Source of the DNA: Pholis gunnellus
Lineage: Eukaryota; Chordata; Actinopteri; Perciformes; Pholidae
Reading direction: 5' to 3'
Assembly (NCBI GenBank): GCA_910591455.2
Contig: OU342807.1
Coordinates: forward strand, 15,492,594-15,556,593
Length of the DNA: 64,000 bases
Both the position numbers and the translations under genes were made by a program. Under the pieces are notes generated by a model. It searched no databases. It was given only the letters and a program-made list of their open reading frames with translations, and had not been told where the DNA came from. Shown here piece after piece: positions 11,234 to 23,515 of this stretch (position 1 is the first letter of the stretch; each line of letters opens with the position of its first letter).

Positions 11234-11905
11234 CCAAAACCCTCAAACCCTGACTCCCTTTTGGATGCACCAACCAATCAGTGAACTTCTCTCCTTTTAT
11301 CATATACGCTTCCTCTCACATTCTGCCACATAACTGGGACCAGTGCTCCTTATTCCATCACTCTTTTTCATCCAAGACACTGAACAGTAATTCTTACCTG
11401 GAATTTAGCAACTTTCTACTGACTCTTGCTCACTTTATCGCTGGACTTCTGTTTTTCTTTACTTTTACACCCCTAGTACTCCGCCTTATGCTCATGGTTA
11501 CCCCTTGAATGGCCTTTGAAACACATACACACAGTTTAATGAGTGTGTTTCAGAGGAGGGGTTAATGTAAGTTGACGTTATAGTCAAACTAAATGGACAA
11601 CCAGTCCAGACCATTGAAGACATCCATGATATGTTGCAGCGTAACCAGGCTCTCCTGCTGGAGACGTGAACTGTTTTCAGGTTTCTGGTAAAATGTTCCC
11701 AAGCATTTGCAGCGTTTACTTGTCTAGTGTATATTTTGTTCGGTGGATTTTGATTTATAGATTTTTTTGGGTGTGTTTTGTCATAGAGACTCTTAAATAA
11801 ATACTGTAGTTTATTGCATTATTCAAAATACTGCAGAGGAAAATATATTGCGCTGTATATTATATGAAGTGCAAAAGAATTTCTGAATAAAAGCTCAAAA
11901 CAAGA
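11234..11905 (+). other. 3'UTR and poly(A) signals (htra3 and/or RNF38/44-like exon)
   Basis: Non-coding AT-rich sequence ending with AATAAA at 11796-11801 and 11886-11891. It follows the RING-like exon directly, so any htra3 transcript that splices into that exon would end here. Confidence 0.5.
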
Positions 11906-12700
11906 AGCTGTGGACTGGTATTTGTCTGTTCAGCAGCTGCTGTCCATCTGCACACTGCTTTGTTTATGTGTTCTCATCCCTTCTCCCTCCCACTCTGCCT
12001 TGGAAAGACATTCTGGTCATTTAAACAAACCTAAGCTGACACCTAGACACACACACACACACACACATTGAGCAAAGTGCGGCTCTTACTGGAAAACTCA
12101 CTTTTATCCTTTCCTTTTGGTGATGGAAATCCTTATGCATAAAGATTTCTGAACCTTGAAGTTAAGGACAGAAATTCCTTCTGGGGCTGCTTTGTTAGCG
12201 TTTTTAGATAAACCAAATTCAGCCTGAAACCAATGACAAAACCAGGCTTGGCAGCATTTGCTTCACAATAAAATGAAATGCAATTATGTGCAATTACTGA
12301 AAATGCTTTTCGTGGGCGTTACATGACACTTTCTTTTTTTGTTTAGTACAGGTGTCTCCTACCATGATGACATTACCTACAAATGACCCCACCTGATGTG
12401 TGCCTGTGTGTACACACAGTCCATAAGCTGAACAGATAATCTTCCTTGCGTATTTGAATAAAAACTGTGGCATGTTATTATTGACTGCGACACTGTGAAA
12501 GCGTTACACAGAAGGACAATGGAAAAAAGAAAAGAGACTGGGATAGAGAATAATAAGAGACAATGGACAAATGACTACCATATCACCCATCAGGAGTCTT
12601 CCTTTAACACGTGCTCCTCTGAGTCTTAGTATCACCATCTAGGGGCCAAATGGAGTCCGGTCTGGTTTAAATAAAAGACAAGTTAAGATTCCCAAATATG

Positions 12701-12713
12701 CCACTAGATGGCG
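12701..12713 (+). promoter_or_regulatory. CTCF-like motif between htra3 and gpr78
   Basis: CCACTAGATGGCG is an exact match to the usual CTCF core pattern. One motif match only. Confidence 0.35.
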
Positions 12714-13229
12714 TGTTGGGTATAATAATTTGCTCCTGACGTGGCAACTGTTGGTCTGATTATAAGGCTACCTTATATGTGAAGTCTATGAAACTGTCCA
12801 TATATAGCTCTAGTTTCTAGCTGGGTCATGGTGAACCTAAAGTAGAGGGCACTGGATGAAGCCCTATCATTACCAGTGAATGACCCGTTCAGTGCTGAAG
12901 TGACCAGTGATGACTTTTTTTTTTTATCAGGAGGAACATATGGTCTCTACAAAACAGCATCTATAGGGGATAATGGATAATTCACATGTTCTCATGATGC
13001 CTTATCATTCAATGAGATAAAGACTGAGAGACATTTATAGTAGGGCACAATCATAACGCCCTATGTAATGTCAAACAAGTCATCCGTCTGAGCGCCATCA
13101 GAAGCTCTAAATGGATGCTAATCATCTGCAAACAAACATGCATTTTATGTGCCACAAAAATTCACCTGAGATTGACACTTCTGCTATTAGCTGATACGAA
13201 TACCAAGCTGGTTATAAGAAAGAGAGCCC

Positions 13230-13692
13230 AGTGGTAGAGAGTAACTAAGTACATTTACTCAAGTACTGTACTTGCATACAATTTTGAGGTACTTGTACTT
13301 TACTTGAGTAATTCCATAGTATTCTAATTTACACTTCCTACATTGTACTTTTTACTCCACTACATATATTTACTATTTACTTTTCAGATTATATAGATTA
13401 TTGATGCAAACTATAATCAGCAAAGAAATTAGGATCTATGAAGTATACAGTATGTTAAAAGATACCCAGGAGTATATAAAGTAGTAGAAATTAGATCCAC
13501 CTTTACTGCCTCATTAAAAGGATGCTTACGAATGCATCAATCATTTTAATTCAAAAGTATGATATATTATTCTGAAATGGACCTTGCTGTGTAATGAGTA
13601 CTTTTAGATTTGGTATTTACATATTTTTGTACTATTACTTACTGAATGCAGGACTTTCACTTGTATTAGTAAAGATCTGAGTGCTTCTTTCA
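13230..13692. mobile_element. percomorph interspersed repeat ('agtaactaagtacatttactcaagtac')
   Basis: Text such as gtggtagagagtaactaagtacatttactcaagtactgtacttgcatacaattttgaggtacttgtactttacttgag is the opening of an abundant perch-like fish element. The right half is more diverged (..gcaggactttcacttgtattagtaaagatctgagtgcttctttc). Class uncertain; it looks nonautonomous. Confidence 0.75.
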
Positions 13693-15159
13693 TTGCTGTA
13701 TTGTGTACTTTGGAGACACAGATGGCAGACTGGGGCATCTGGCATGGCAGCAGAGCTATAGACAGATTGGACTAGATAAAAAAAAAAGAAAAATCCTGTT
13801 ACATTGTGCCATTACAGTAGTATGGGCCTAACTACTTCCATCTGTCTGGAGTTCAACGCTCACTGTGGCTCAGCTCCTTGCTGACCGCCGTGCTGCAGCT
13901 TACTTCTTAACGGGAAAAGAGAAGAGAAGAGAACTTTTGGAGCAGACATGTGGAGGGAAAAAAAGAAAGTCTTTCAACCCACCTCGCATACATACACCCA
14001 CGTAAACAAACAATATAATACAGCTGAAGGCAACATCTCTCAAACAATAAGGCTCTACAACTGGACAACTAGTCTTGGAAAAAGCTAAGTAGATCTATGT
14101 GTTGTTGTGTTGAGTATTTATACTGTGCTTCCACCTTCACAAATATGATACAATTGTACATTCATGGGCAAATATGTACCTGGAAGGATAGTGTGTGTCC
14201 TTATTACAGCAATTACTCAGAATACCAAGGCCTCATGAGAACTGGAATTCCAGGCATTCCTGGCAAAGTGTGATCTGTTTTTCTCTGGAGATACTCTATC
14301 TCTGTCTATCCAGTCATTTCAAAGTTGTTATTTGACTGAAGTGAGACAGATGACTCCTCTCTTGTTTGTCCTTTTAGTTCAGCTTTCTGTCCAAAAAGAG
14401 AGGAAGTGTTGATCATACAAAAGGGGGGTTGAATTTTTTTCACTTTATTTTGCTCACAGATAATGTTACAGCCACTTCTAGCAAGATCTTTCGATTACGT
14501 CAATGTGAATAGTTTGGCAGCACCCAGTGGTAGTTTTTGGTGCCAAACCAAAGACACAGCGTTGCCTGACCTCGCATCTCAGAGCTCTTATTGAAATCAG
14601 GTGTGCTGAAAAAATAAGTGGACTGCAGGAAGACAACCACAAGGATACAGAGTTTAGCCTACGACAGATATTCTCATCTTTCTTTGTTTACTTTTAGTTT
14701 CTTACTTCCATGCCTTGTCTTTTTTTTTCTCTTCCACACCTCTCGTTCTGCTTTTCTTTCCTCTAAAGGAAGATACGTCTCCAGTGTCTCTTCTTTGTGG
14801 TGCTAAAGGTACATCATCAAATCAGCACGAGCAGAGAGGACACTGTGCCCCGTTTTTCCTCAAAAACTTCTCATCATTTTTTTCTTAGAGTGAATATAAA
14901 TCCTCCGGTAAGGGATTTTTTTTAATATTGCAGCACATGTGAATATTCTCAGGGCTCCCACGCGTTGCATGCAAACGAGTTGTTCCAATAGACGTCCATG
15001 CTACCAGGCCAAGAGCTTTAACTTTCAGTTCATTGTTTTGGTTTTCCAGCCCACAGCTTTTCTGTTTTGGTTCTACCTGCAGCACCAAAACAAATGTGCT
15101 TCCCTGCTGAGTGTTAGATGAAAAGATTGATATCTGTATCTGTGCATTAACAAAGCAGC

Positions 15160-15370
15160 TAGAGCTGGAAGACAGTTAGCGTTGCCTCGTATAAGGACCT
15201 GCAAACAGCTAGCCAAGTTATCATCAAAGTCTAAAAATGAATCTCATTTGTGTAATTAGAACACAAACAGAAATGTAAAAACAACAATTTGTGCTTTTAT
15301 AATAAGTTACGTGCCGTTACTATATATTTGTGACCAGCGGCCAGAAGCAGTGACTTTCTGGAGTTAAAAT
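15160..15370. mobile_element. fragment of TTAA-type teleost repeat
   Basis: Contains 'acaacaatttgtgcttttataataagttacgtgccg' and 'gaccagcggccagaagcagtgactttctggagt', diverged forms of the inner part of the same family as 2324-2720. Ends unclear. Confidence 0.5.
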
Positions 15371-15711
15371 TATGTAAATAGATAAATAAAATGTACTTTT
15401 CTGTTTGTGTACAGGTACACATGTTAAATAGTGAGCTTGAGAAGTGTTAGTAGGCATTTTCTAGGTGTCTGCTTCCCCCTGTGTCCATGCTAGGCTAGGC
15501 TACCTGCCTGCTGGCTGTGGCTCAGTACTGCACAGACGGGAAAGTGGTATAAATCTTCTCATCAAATGTATGACAAGAAAGCGAATTAGCGTATTCCTTC
15601 GAGATTTATGTATTTATGTCATGCTCTGAGCAAAACTGTTCAGCAAATCTCTTTCAAAACAGAGATAGAAGCCAGCGCTTTGCTCTGGTTCTACACAAAT
15701 TCCTCAGAGCT

Positions 15712-15811
<100 letters not shown>

Positions 15812-15908
15812 GTGAGCCCAGACATTCTTTTGTCAGTGATAGCTAAATCCTGTGAGCCTTTCCTCTGTTTCTCAACTCCCTCTTTCTGGCAGACTGCTGA
15901 CTCATGCT

Positions 15909-15910
15909 TT

Positions 15911-15942
<32 letters not shown>

Positions 15943-15957
15943 TCTCTCTCTCTCTCT
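15909..15957. repeat. compound (TCC)n-(C)n-(TC)n tract
   Basis: A pyrimidine-only tract of TCC units, a C run and TC units. Confidence 0.95.
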
Positions 15958-17067
15958 GTTTAAAAATCCAGTCTGCAGCATTTTCCCTCAACTCTTTTTC
16001 TTTCTTACTTATGCATTTCTTGGGATTTGAAATAGTTCAGCTGCATGTCCTCATCTTGTTGAGACCTCTGCATGTGTGCGCACTCGCGTATGTGATATTA
16101 TCATAGGTCTATGTATCGTTTAAGCTCATGAATTGTGTGTGTTGGTGGGTTTGATGTGTGTAAGCAGACTTAATCACCCCTCCTGCCTGTGCAGTTTGTT
16201 TAGTGTTTGAAGAAACAAAGTAATTGCCTCCTACTGAAGCCGGCTAAGTCTTTTAATGAGAGTAATGCTTGCCGGCCCAAAGCTAGAGGCCCAGTATTCT
16301 GTGGCTAAAGTTAGCACTCACGTGGAAACCAACATTGTACTAGTTGGAAAAGCTTCCTCTTGTCTTTTTGCCTTTTTTGCCAGTTACCTTGACAGTTTTT
16401 GCTGTGGTTTCCCTATTTTTCCGAGAAGCACAGGTGACGGTGCGCTGTCAGGTGGTCGTGCGCCTGGTCTGCTGGAAATGGCAAAACAATGCTGTTTCCT
16501 GACAACATTTTTGGGATACAGCATCCAGAAGTTAAAAGCAGAATAGGAGATGACTGGAGCACGGATTTGTGAAAATAAACAACAAGCCAGCCAAGGAAAG
16601 CATAGACTGTAATCTTGGATAACTGGGATAAGAACCACATGTTCTTTATTGGGCTGAGTGGGGGCCAGAATTGTTATAGCTATAAACACTAAGCTACTCG
16701 CTGGATTGCAAAGACAATACAAAACCAAAATGAGCCCAAAGACAGTTAACTAAAAGAAAATGTCGACAATTGTGATGAGTGTGACAATCCTGAAAATATC
16801 CAAGTGAAAGAGAATTTATCAAAAAAAAGGGTAAACTGACTACTTCTTGTACTGTAGCGGATCACAAGTTCAATAGGCTTCATGGGATAAAACCAAACTT
16901 CCTTCTATTTAATATAAAGGCAGTCTAAAATGTGTTCCTGATGGCATAAGCTTAGCATGCTGTGAAACAGTCTCAATTTAATATACTGATACCTCTATAT
17001 GACCTACATAAGTAAACAGTACCCTCAACAAGAAGATTGGCTATATCTACGTATATAGTTATTCTTA

Positions 17068-17294
17068 ACGCGTGTCATCGGTGCCACCGGGTCCGATTCC
17101 ACGCAAAATGAAATCATGCAGGCTCACCAGAAACTCCTTCAGCTCAGACTCCAGCTGGGCCTCTGGCGGCGATGGACCCAGATCCAGCTTCGCTGCCACC
17201 TTCGACCTGCAGCCAGAAGCTCCGGCTGACACTGAGCTCACTGACACCGACACCATGCTGCTGGAGGGAAGGGAGGCACGGGACAACCAGGACT
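17068..17294 (-). CDS. candidate last coding exon of an unrecognised minus-strand gene
   Basis: On the minus strand a good acceptor (ttcttccccgctcag) precedes an open frame that begins SWLSRASLPSSS and ends LVSLHDFILRGIGPGGTDDTR with TAA at 17065-17067 region. The patch is clearly GC-richer than its surroundings and biased to codon-like wobble GC. It contains an amphipathic segment (PEAQLESELKEFLVSLHDFILRG). A minus-strand AATAAA lies about 420 bases downstream (TTTATT on + near 16642). I did not find upstream exons and do not recognise the protein; human ACOX3, on the opposite strand at this place, does not match in my memory. The + frame over the same bases is also open, so strand is not certain. 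Confidence 0.35.
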
Positions 17295-19227
17295 GAGCGG
17301 GGAAGAATGTCAGACCCATCTACAGTAAAATGTACATATAAATGAACATTCGTTACATTCAAGCCAAATGAGTTCACACAATGCTGATTAAGTCTCCAAG
17401 AAATTTCATGGGACTATGGTTTTCAGAACATGATTAGTAATGCCTTTGATTCCCCTGATCTTTCATTGAGAGGCACCATCACCAAAACTCAGGAGCTCAT
17501 CTCCCCCCAAACCGTTAACAAACATTTAAATAATATAATAAGCCAGTACAAATGCTGGGGAAACACATATCTAAACTATATCATTGAAAATAAAACCAGA
17601 TTAATAACACAGGCCAAACAATCTCTGACTTCACTACTGAAAACAAACTGCAGATTTGTATGTGAACAGATAAAAACAGTCAGTTGATGAAGTGCGGACG
17701 TTCGTGCAGAGCCACAACACACGAGCATGGATGAAAATGAGGGTACGTTTTTGTCTGGACATGTGAGTGTCTGTGTGAGTTCTCGTTTCTGTGCGGAGCG
17801 TTTGCTCTGTAGCTCACAGGGAAAAGACCTATTTTTACACCCACACTCCCGCGCTCCAGAAACACTCACCCATGACATTTGTTTCCTTTCTGTTTCTTCC
17901 TCACATTGTCTTCTCATCGCACATCTCTTACTCTTCTCTCATCACCACCATCATCACCATCATCCCGAGGCAGGGACGTGCTACCATCACCTCGACAAAA
18001 TGCCATGCTCTCAGGTCTTTCGAGTGTCGAATAGAATTGAAAAGAGCGGACAGATCAGGATCACAGCTGCCAAAAAGGAGTGACTCTCATTTCTCAGTCA
18101 CTAGGAGACTTTAGCAGAGAGCTGCGCCCAGGGGTGCAAACTGTTGAATATTTATTCAAATGTGAATTTCGGTTCATAATAGACACCTTCAAAACTAAAT
18201 TTCCCCCACAAGAACCAAGCCGCAGGAGGACTGAGGTTGACTGGTGTGCAGCAGTGAGGATTCGGCGATGGACGTATGGACAGAGAGTAAAATAATGTAC
18301 TTGTTCAAAGGGAGGCGAAGTTAAGGTGAGGAGGAAGCTCCATGTGTTGCCGACTGTGGGAATTGTGATGTTATGTAAGGGTGCACAGACTCACGGCATA
18401 TACAGACAGTCACAGAGCCAGGGGCAGTGGCTTAGGGGGAAGTCGGATGTACCCCTCGTCTGCTAACGGGACCTCTTAAGCGCTTCTGCCATCAGCAGTC
18501 TGTTGCTTGCATAACAGCCTCTCCAGCCCTGGGAACCCAGAGTATACACGTGACCACTCAGAGGGTTCCTTCTGGTTGAAGTGTGATTTCTCATTCCCTC
18601 TCTTCCTCTTTTTATCCCTCTTTTTCACTCGCTCTCTCCGTCTCTCTCCTTCTTATCATCAAAGGGGTTTTTCCTTCACAGCAAAAGAGCCATTAAGATA
18701 ACAGGCTCAGGGACAGCACTTCTACTGAGGATAGCAGGGTGACAACAAAAGGGGCAGCATATTACTGCATGTACTGTTAATGTGATCCTCTGAGAACCTG
18801 CTAATGATTGAATATAAATGGCATTTTTGGGGGAGAGGATGGATAGACAGCATCTGGGGAGCTGCTGGAAAGAGAAGCTATACGTCTATTATTATCTCCG
18901 CCAAGAGGATCATTCGATCAGTCGCTTGTGTGCACTCATTCTGTGAGTAAGTGAGTGTGCGCCTCTGTGTCTGTCCACAGCTAATCTGGCATTGTGCTGC
19001 AGCAAACGGCATAATATTTTGGGTGGCCAGTTATGGCTGCCAATCAAGTTTGATGAGTTTAATTTAGTTTTTGGCAAGATTGCATGACATGCCTTATGCG
19101 ATAACTTTGATTGCCTGCATTCATTGCTGCTTGTTTGGAAGTTTGAAGGTAAGGTGTTTTATGACGCCTTACATTCAATCAAATTCGATTACACAATACA
19201 GTAGTGGTAAATACAGACACACCTGGC

Positions 19228-19259
19228 AGAAATCTGCACTCTACTGAGTGCAGATTTCT
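19228..19259. repeat. perfect inverted repeat (14-bp arms, 4-nt loop)
   Basis: AGAAATCTGCACTC at 19228-19241 is followed by TACT and its exact reverse complement at 19246-19259. Confidence 0.95.
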
Positions 19260-19739
19260 AATTGGGTTTCTTTGCATTTGAAGTCTTCCATAAAAAAAAA
19301 CATGAGTGCACAAACAAACACAGCTTCTTAAAGGGAAAGATTTTAGGTTTTTAAATCATTATTGTTAAAACAAATTAGCATTATAATTTAGGCGGTGTAT
19401 TGAAATAACTGAATACCTGAAAGAGACTAAAGCTCAGGAAAGGCAAGTCCATCCATTTTCCCATCTATCCTGGAGATGTCCGTCCTCCCCTTTAATCATT
19501 TTTTTCAGCCTCCTCTCATACTTCCCCTGCTCTTTCCTCTACTCAAACTGCATTTGCAATGCAGATCCTGCCTGACACAATGTCTGTTATTTTTCACGAA
19601 CAGTATTTAAATGAGTGCGCTGTGTGGCAGATGATTTCTTACTATTAGATCAACATAAATCAGCGCTAAAGAAGATGAAGTTCAAAGAGTGATCAAACCA
19701 CCAGGGATTTAGTGTTGCTATGGAGATTAGTTATTCTCT

Positions 19740-19744
<5 letters not shown>

Positions 19745-19817
<73 letters not shown>
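19745..19817. repeat. (TG)n microsatellite
   Basis: About 36 GT units with one early TATG interruption. Confidence 0.97.
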
Positions 19818-19818
<1 letters not shown>

Positions 19819-20047
19819 TCACCTGATATTTTGAGAGTATGGACTAAATCTGTCACCGTGGTCACAGCTTAAATGGGTCTATGTGCTCATGCTGATCCAC
19901 TGGTGGAGTATGTCAAGGAGAGGATGTAAAGATGAACTATATATTTCTCTCTCCCTCTCTTTCTCTCACTCTCTCTGTCTTACACACACACACACACAAA
20001 CACCACAAATCCCTATTTGTCAAATGTGAAGCAGTGCAACACACTTT

Positions 20048-20052
20048 TGTGT

Positions 20053-20097
<45 letters not shown>

Positions 20098-20100
20098 GTG
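20048..20100. repeat. (GT)n + G28 tract + CACGTG upstream of gpr78
   Basis: (GT)n runs into 28 consecutive Gs (20067-20094) and then an E-box CACGTG (20095-20100), about 520 bases before the gpr78 start codon. A tract like this could form a quadruplex, and its exact length is error-prone in assembly. Confidence 0.9.
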
Positions 20101-20621
20101 GAATTTGTGTGCACAGTCCATGCATCTCCATCTCTGCACATTAAGTCCTGCTTGCATGAATATTGTTCAAGCATCACATGAGCCAGCTACCGACTGCACG
20201 TGCAGGGCGCACGGCATTGCCAGCGAGAGAGGAGGCACCGGAATAGTGCGCATGAACGAGAGTAAACACTGAGCACTTGGTAACTTAAAGTCATCATTTC
20301 CACAGCATTTGACTAAAGGACGGGAGAGTAATTACTGGAGCAATTAAAAGATCGTCGACACTAATTTAATCACTTGACATCCAAAGCAACATATACTATA
20401 TGTAAAAGTATACCTCGTGTCACTGACTAACTAACGTCAGGGAGTGTTTGGGTACATTTCAGCACTGGACAGCTCTCTCCGCGGTTCTGGTGCTCACAAG
20501 CGCGCTTCTGGCACGTGCGTCTGGATAGTGACCAGCCGGTGGGGGGCACGAGCAGAGAGCATGGCGGACTCCCCGCGGAATCCTGACCACCACGACTGCT
20601 GCTAACGCCGAGCCTCGAGAG

Positions 20622-22413
20622 ATGAGCATACCGGAGTTCCTACTGGAAGTGTCCATTGTGGTGATAGCCGTTGTCTCGTTGTTGACAAACCTGTCAGTGC
20701 TGCTATGCTTCACCCAGAGCGCAGAGTTAAGATCTCACGTGCCAGGCATCTTCATCCTAAACCTCTCCTTTTCCAACATCCTCCTCACCATCATCAACAT
20801 GCCAGCCACCTTTGTCGGAGTGACCGAGAGCGCAAAGCCCTTCGGGGACCTGTTATGCCAAGCTATCAGTTTTGCTGAGACTTTTCTCACCGCTAACGCG
20901 ATGTTGAGCATGGCCGCGCTGAGCCTGGACAGGTGGGTCGCGGTGGTGTTCCCCCTGAGTTACTCCAGCAAGATGCGCTACAGGGACGCTTTTCTGATCG
21001 TGGCGTACTGCTGGATGCACTCTCTCACCTTCGCTCTGACCCAGCTCCTCATGGACTGGGGAGGTTACAGCCACACTTACGCCTCGTGCACCGTTCACCT
21101 GGACGCGGAGAAGAGGTCGCAGCGGACCGCCTATGCGACCTTCACGGCGCTGTTCCACTGCGGCAGCTTTGCACTCTGCCTCCTCGTCCTGTGCTTCGCC
21201 TACCTGAAGGTTTTGAGAGTGGCCAGGTCCCACTGCAAGAGGATAGACGTCATTACAGTTCAGGCTCTGCTCCTGTTGGTTGATATCCCCCTCAGGTAAA
21301 GTGCGAGATGCAACTTTGAGGGAGCCCTTTAATTAATTAATTCAATAATTTATTTTTAAAAGCTCAACAGTCTGAGATGTTTCTACCTGTGTGACTTGTT
21401 TCAATGAGGACTTGACTTATTTTGGAATGCTGCACAGAACACATTTTGTAATTATTTTTTTTTATTGTTAGCAGTTATGTCAGACATGAATTAATCTCTA
21501 TGTCTGTCTGTCTGTCAGTGTGAAGGAGAGGTGTCTAGCTGAGCAGAAGAAGAGGAGGCAGCGCGCCACTAACAAAATTTGCATCTTCATCGGCACCTTC
21601 ATCCTCTGCTTTTCACCCTATGTTATAACAAGGTATATCTGTCTTTTTTTCACAGGCTTTATGTCGGTTGGTTAACTTCCATGACTCATCTGTCTTAAGA
21701 TGCTTTTACAAAAATGGCTTAAAGAAATTCTACATTCTATATTTCCTGATTCCAACGTTGTGTGTGATACAATTTACATTGATCGTCCTCACAGTTTCAC
21801 TGTGGTAAAACATCTGACCCACAGAGACTAGCCTACAATATCCTAGAACACCAGTAGTTAATTTACATTCTGGGGCCCTGCAATTTGACCTGAGTGAAAT
21901 TTAACATTCATTTTGTTGAATCTGTATTTTTATACTTTGTTATTTTACAGTATAAAGGAGTGCCTTACTACAGCCTCAAGTGCAGTTCACTCAACACCTC
22001 TCAGATTCAACCCAAATGCTTTATTTTCACACGATAACATAAGTCACAATTATGAAATAAGTTCACATAATTATGACATTTTATCTAATATTCATGAGAT
22101 GTTATAAAAAAAATGTTTTTAAACTCCCAGACTAAACAGAATTTTCTTTTTTTCCTTGTCTTCCTCCTGCAGGTTGGTTGAGTTGTTGCCCTCTGTGCAC
22201 ATCCCCCGCTACTGGGGCATGACCGCCAAATGTCTGTCCTATGCCAAAACCTCCAGCGACCCGTTTGTCTACTGTCTGCTGCGGCAGCAGTACAGGAAGG
22301 TCCTAGTTAGTATCATCAGCCGGGTTGTAAGAAATAATCACTACATGCCGTCTGTCTACGGCGCAACCAGCACGCTGGACACCACAGACGATAGCATTGC
22401 CAGAATCACCTGA
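20622..22413 (+). CDS. gpr78: orphan G protein-coupled receptor GPR78 (GPR26/GPR78 family)
   Basis: Seven-pass class A receptor with no agreed ligand; the family is reported as constitutively active through Gs. Exons: 20622-21295, 21519-21632, 22173-22413 (TGA); both junctions split an Arg or Ser codon in phase 2 and restore frame, giving 342 residues (human GPR26 is 337 and GPR78 363 as I recall). Visible: TM1-TM5 in exon 1, TM3 Cys79, DRW at 103-105 in place of DRY (SLDRWVAVVFPL), the ..SHCKRIDVITVQALLLLVD loop, TM6 ICIFIGTFILCFSPYVITR across exons 2/3, and SSDPFVYCLLRQQYRK replacing NPxxY in TM7. The start ATG is the first in frame before TM1. GPR78 is chosen over GPR26 because CPZ and HTRA3 flank it, as on human 4p16.1. 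Confidence 0.95.
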
Positions 22414-22910
22414 GCTTGACGTGCAAGTATTTAAATGATTCAACACCTGCATCCCTCCTGCAGAAGTCAGGCTCTCTGAAAAGCAGCAGCCCTCCAGATG
22501 GAAGGAAATCAGTGCCTTGCTCAAGGACATGTATGCAGGATGTATGCTCAATGAGAGCACGCTGGCCTCTGATGTGTGCCAAAGGCTGCTTCAGCCTCTG
22601 CAGACTCCTGTTACTAGAGGGCTTGTCAGTTTGCCTGCTATACTTAGGCATTGCCACGAACACACCACATGGAACCAACACTATGTTCATTACTATCATC
22701 AATGCCAATGTATGGTTGAAGAAACCCTAAATTAGTCAGGAAGTGGTCTCCATGTTTCGGTGAAAGAACTTGGAAGAAATGTTCATTCTGATGACTGTGT
22801 TGAAGTTAATATTAAAGTGTTTGTTAATAAGGGACTTGTATAACATGTAAAGTGTAAAAATAGGTGTGAGGATGTTATATCACTGCACAGATCGAAGAAT
22901 AAAGTCCACT
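22414..22910 (+). other. gpr78: gpr78 3'UTR and poly(A) signal
   Basis: AATAAA at 22898-22903 (an ATTAAA lies near 22811). No coding signal in the interval. Confidence 0.6.
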
Positions 22911-22974
22911 GCCACAGACACACGAGTCCACTAAATACAATACGATGCTGAAGGTAATTCAAATTATAGTGTTG

Positions 22975-23215
22975 TTGCAGTTCTTTGCAACTTTTTAGGC
23001 TTGCAACCCTTCACATGAGCTGTGACCAATTCAAACAAAGAGAGAGGGAGTCATTTGAAGGCTGACTGGCATCAAAAGAAGAAGCAACACAATTAAACAA
23101 AAGCCTAAGGACATGTGTTGGCATTTTTGTTATCCTTTCAATCATCTGGTGACCCCTCACATCTACCTTTGGACCCTGTGGGTCCTGACCCCTAGTTTGG
23201 GAAACCACTGATATA
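22975..23215. mobile_element. dispersed repeat ('gacccctagtttgggaaaccactga')
   Basis: The phrases 'gacccctcacatct' and 'ccctgtgggtcctgacccctagtttgggaaaccactga' match a widespread fish repeat end. Left limit approximate. Confidence 0.6.
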
Positions 23216-23423
23216 TTCCTTTAATAGTCCTAATGGTAGATGAGAATTACAAGGATAAAGCAGCAAGTACATGAGGTTTAACGCAGTTTCACAGAGTTAT
23301 GGAGCAGTGATCTATTCTGGCATTAAATCGGTGAAAAGGCTTAGTACCTTTATTATGTCAAACAAACAGGCATGAACTTTCCAAACTCCCACCCCCACAA
23401 GCCACGTTTCTTCCTCCTGCCCC

Positions 23424-23441
23424 CCCCCCCCTCTCCCCAAC

Positions 23442-23514
<73 letters not shown>
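23424..23514. repeat. C-run and (CA)n microsatellite upstream of cpz
   Basis: A run of Cs (about 23421-23431) and about 36 CA units ending roughly 225 bases before the cpz start codon, so probably close to the cpz promoter. Confidence 0.95.

Positions 23515-23515
<1 letters not shown>

Noticed and set aside
20853..21233. 126-codon minus-strand frame in gpr78 exon 1
   Set aside because: Shadow of the receptor coding sequence.
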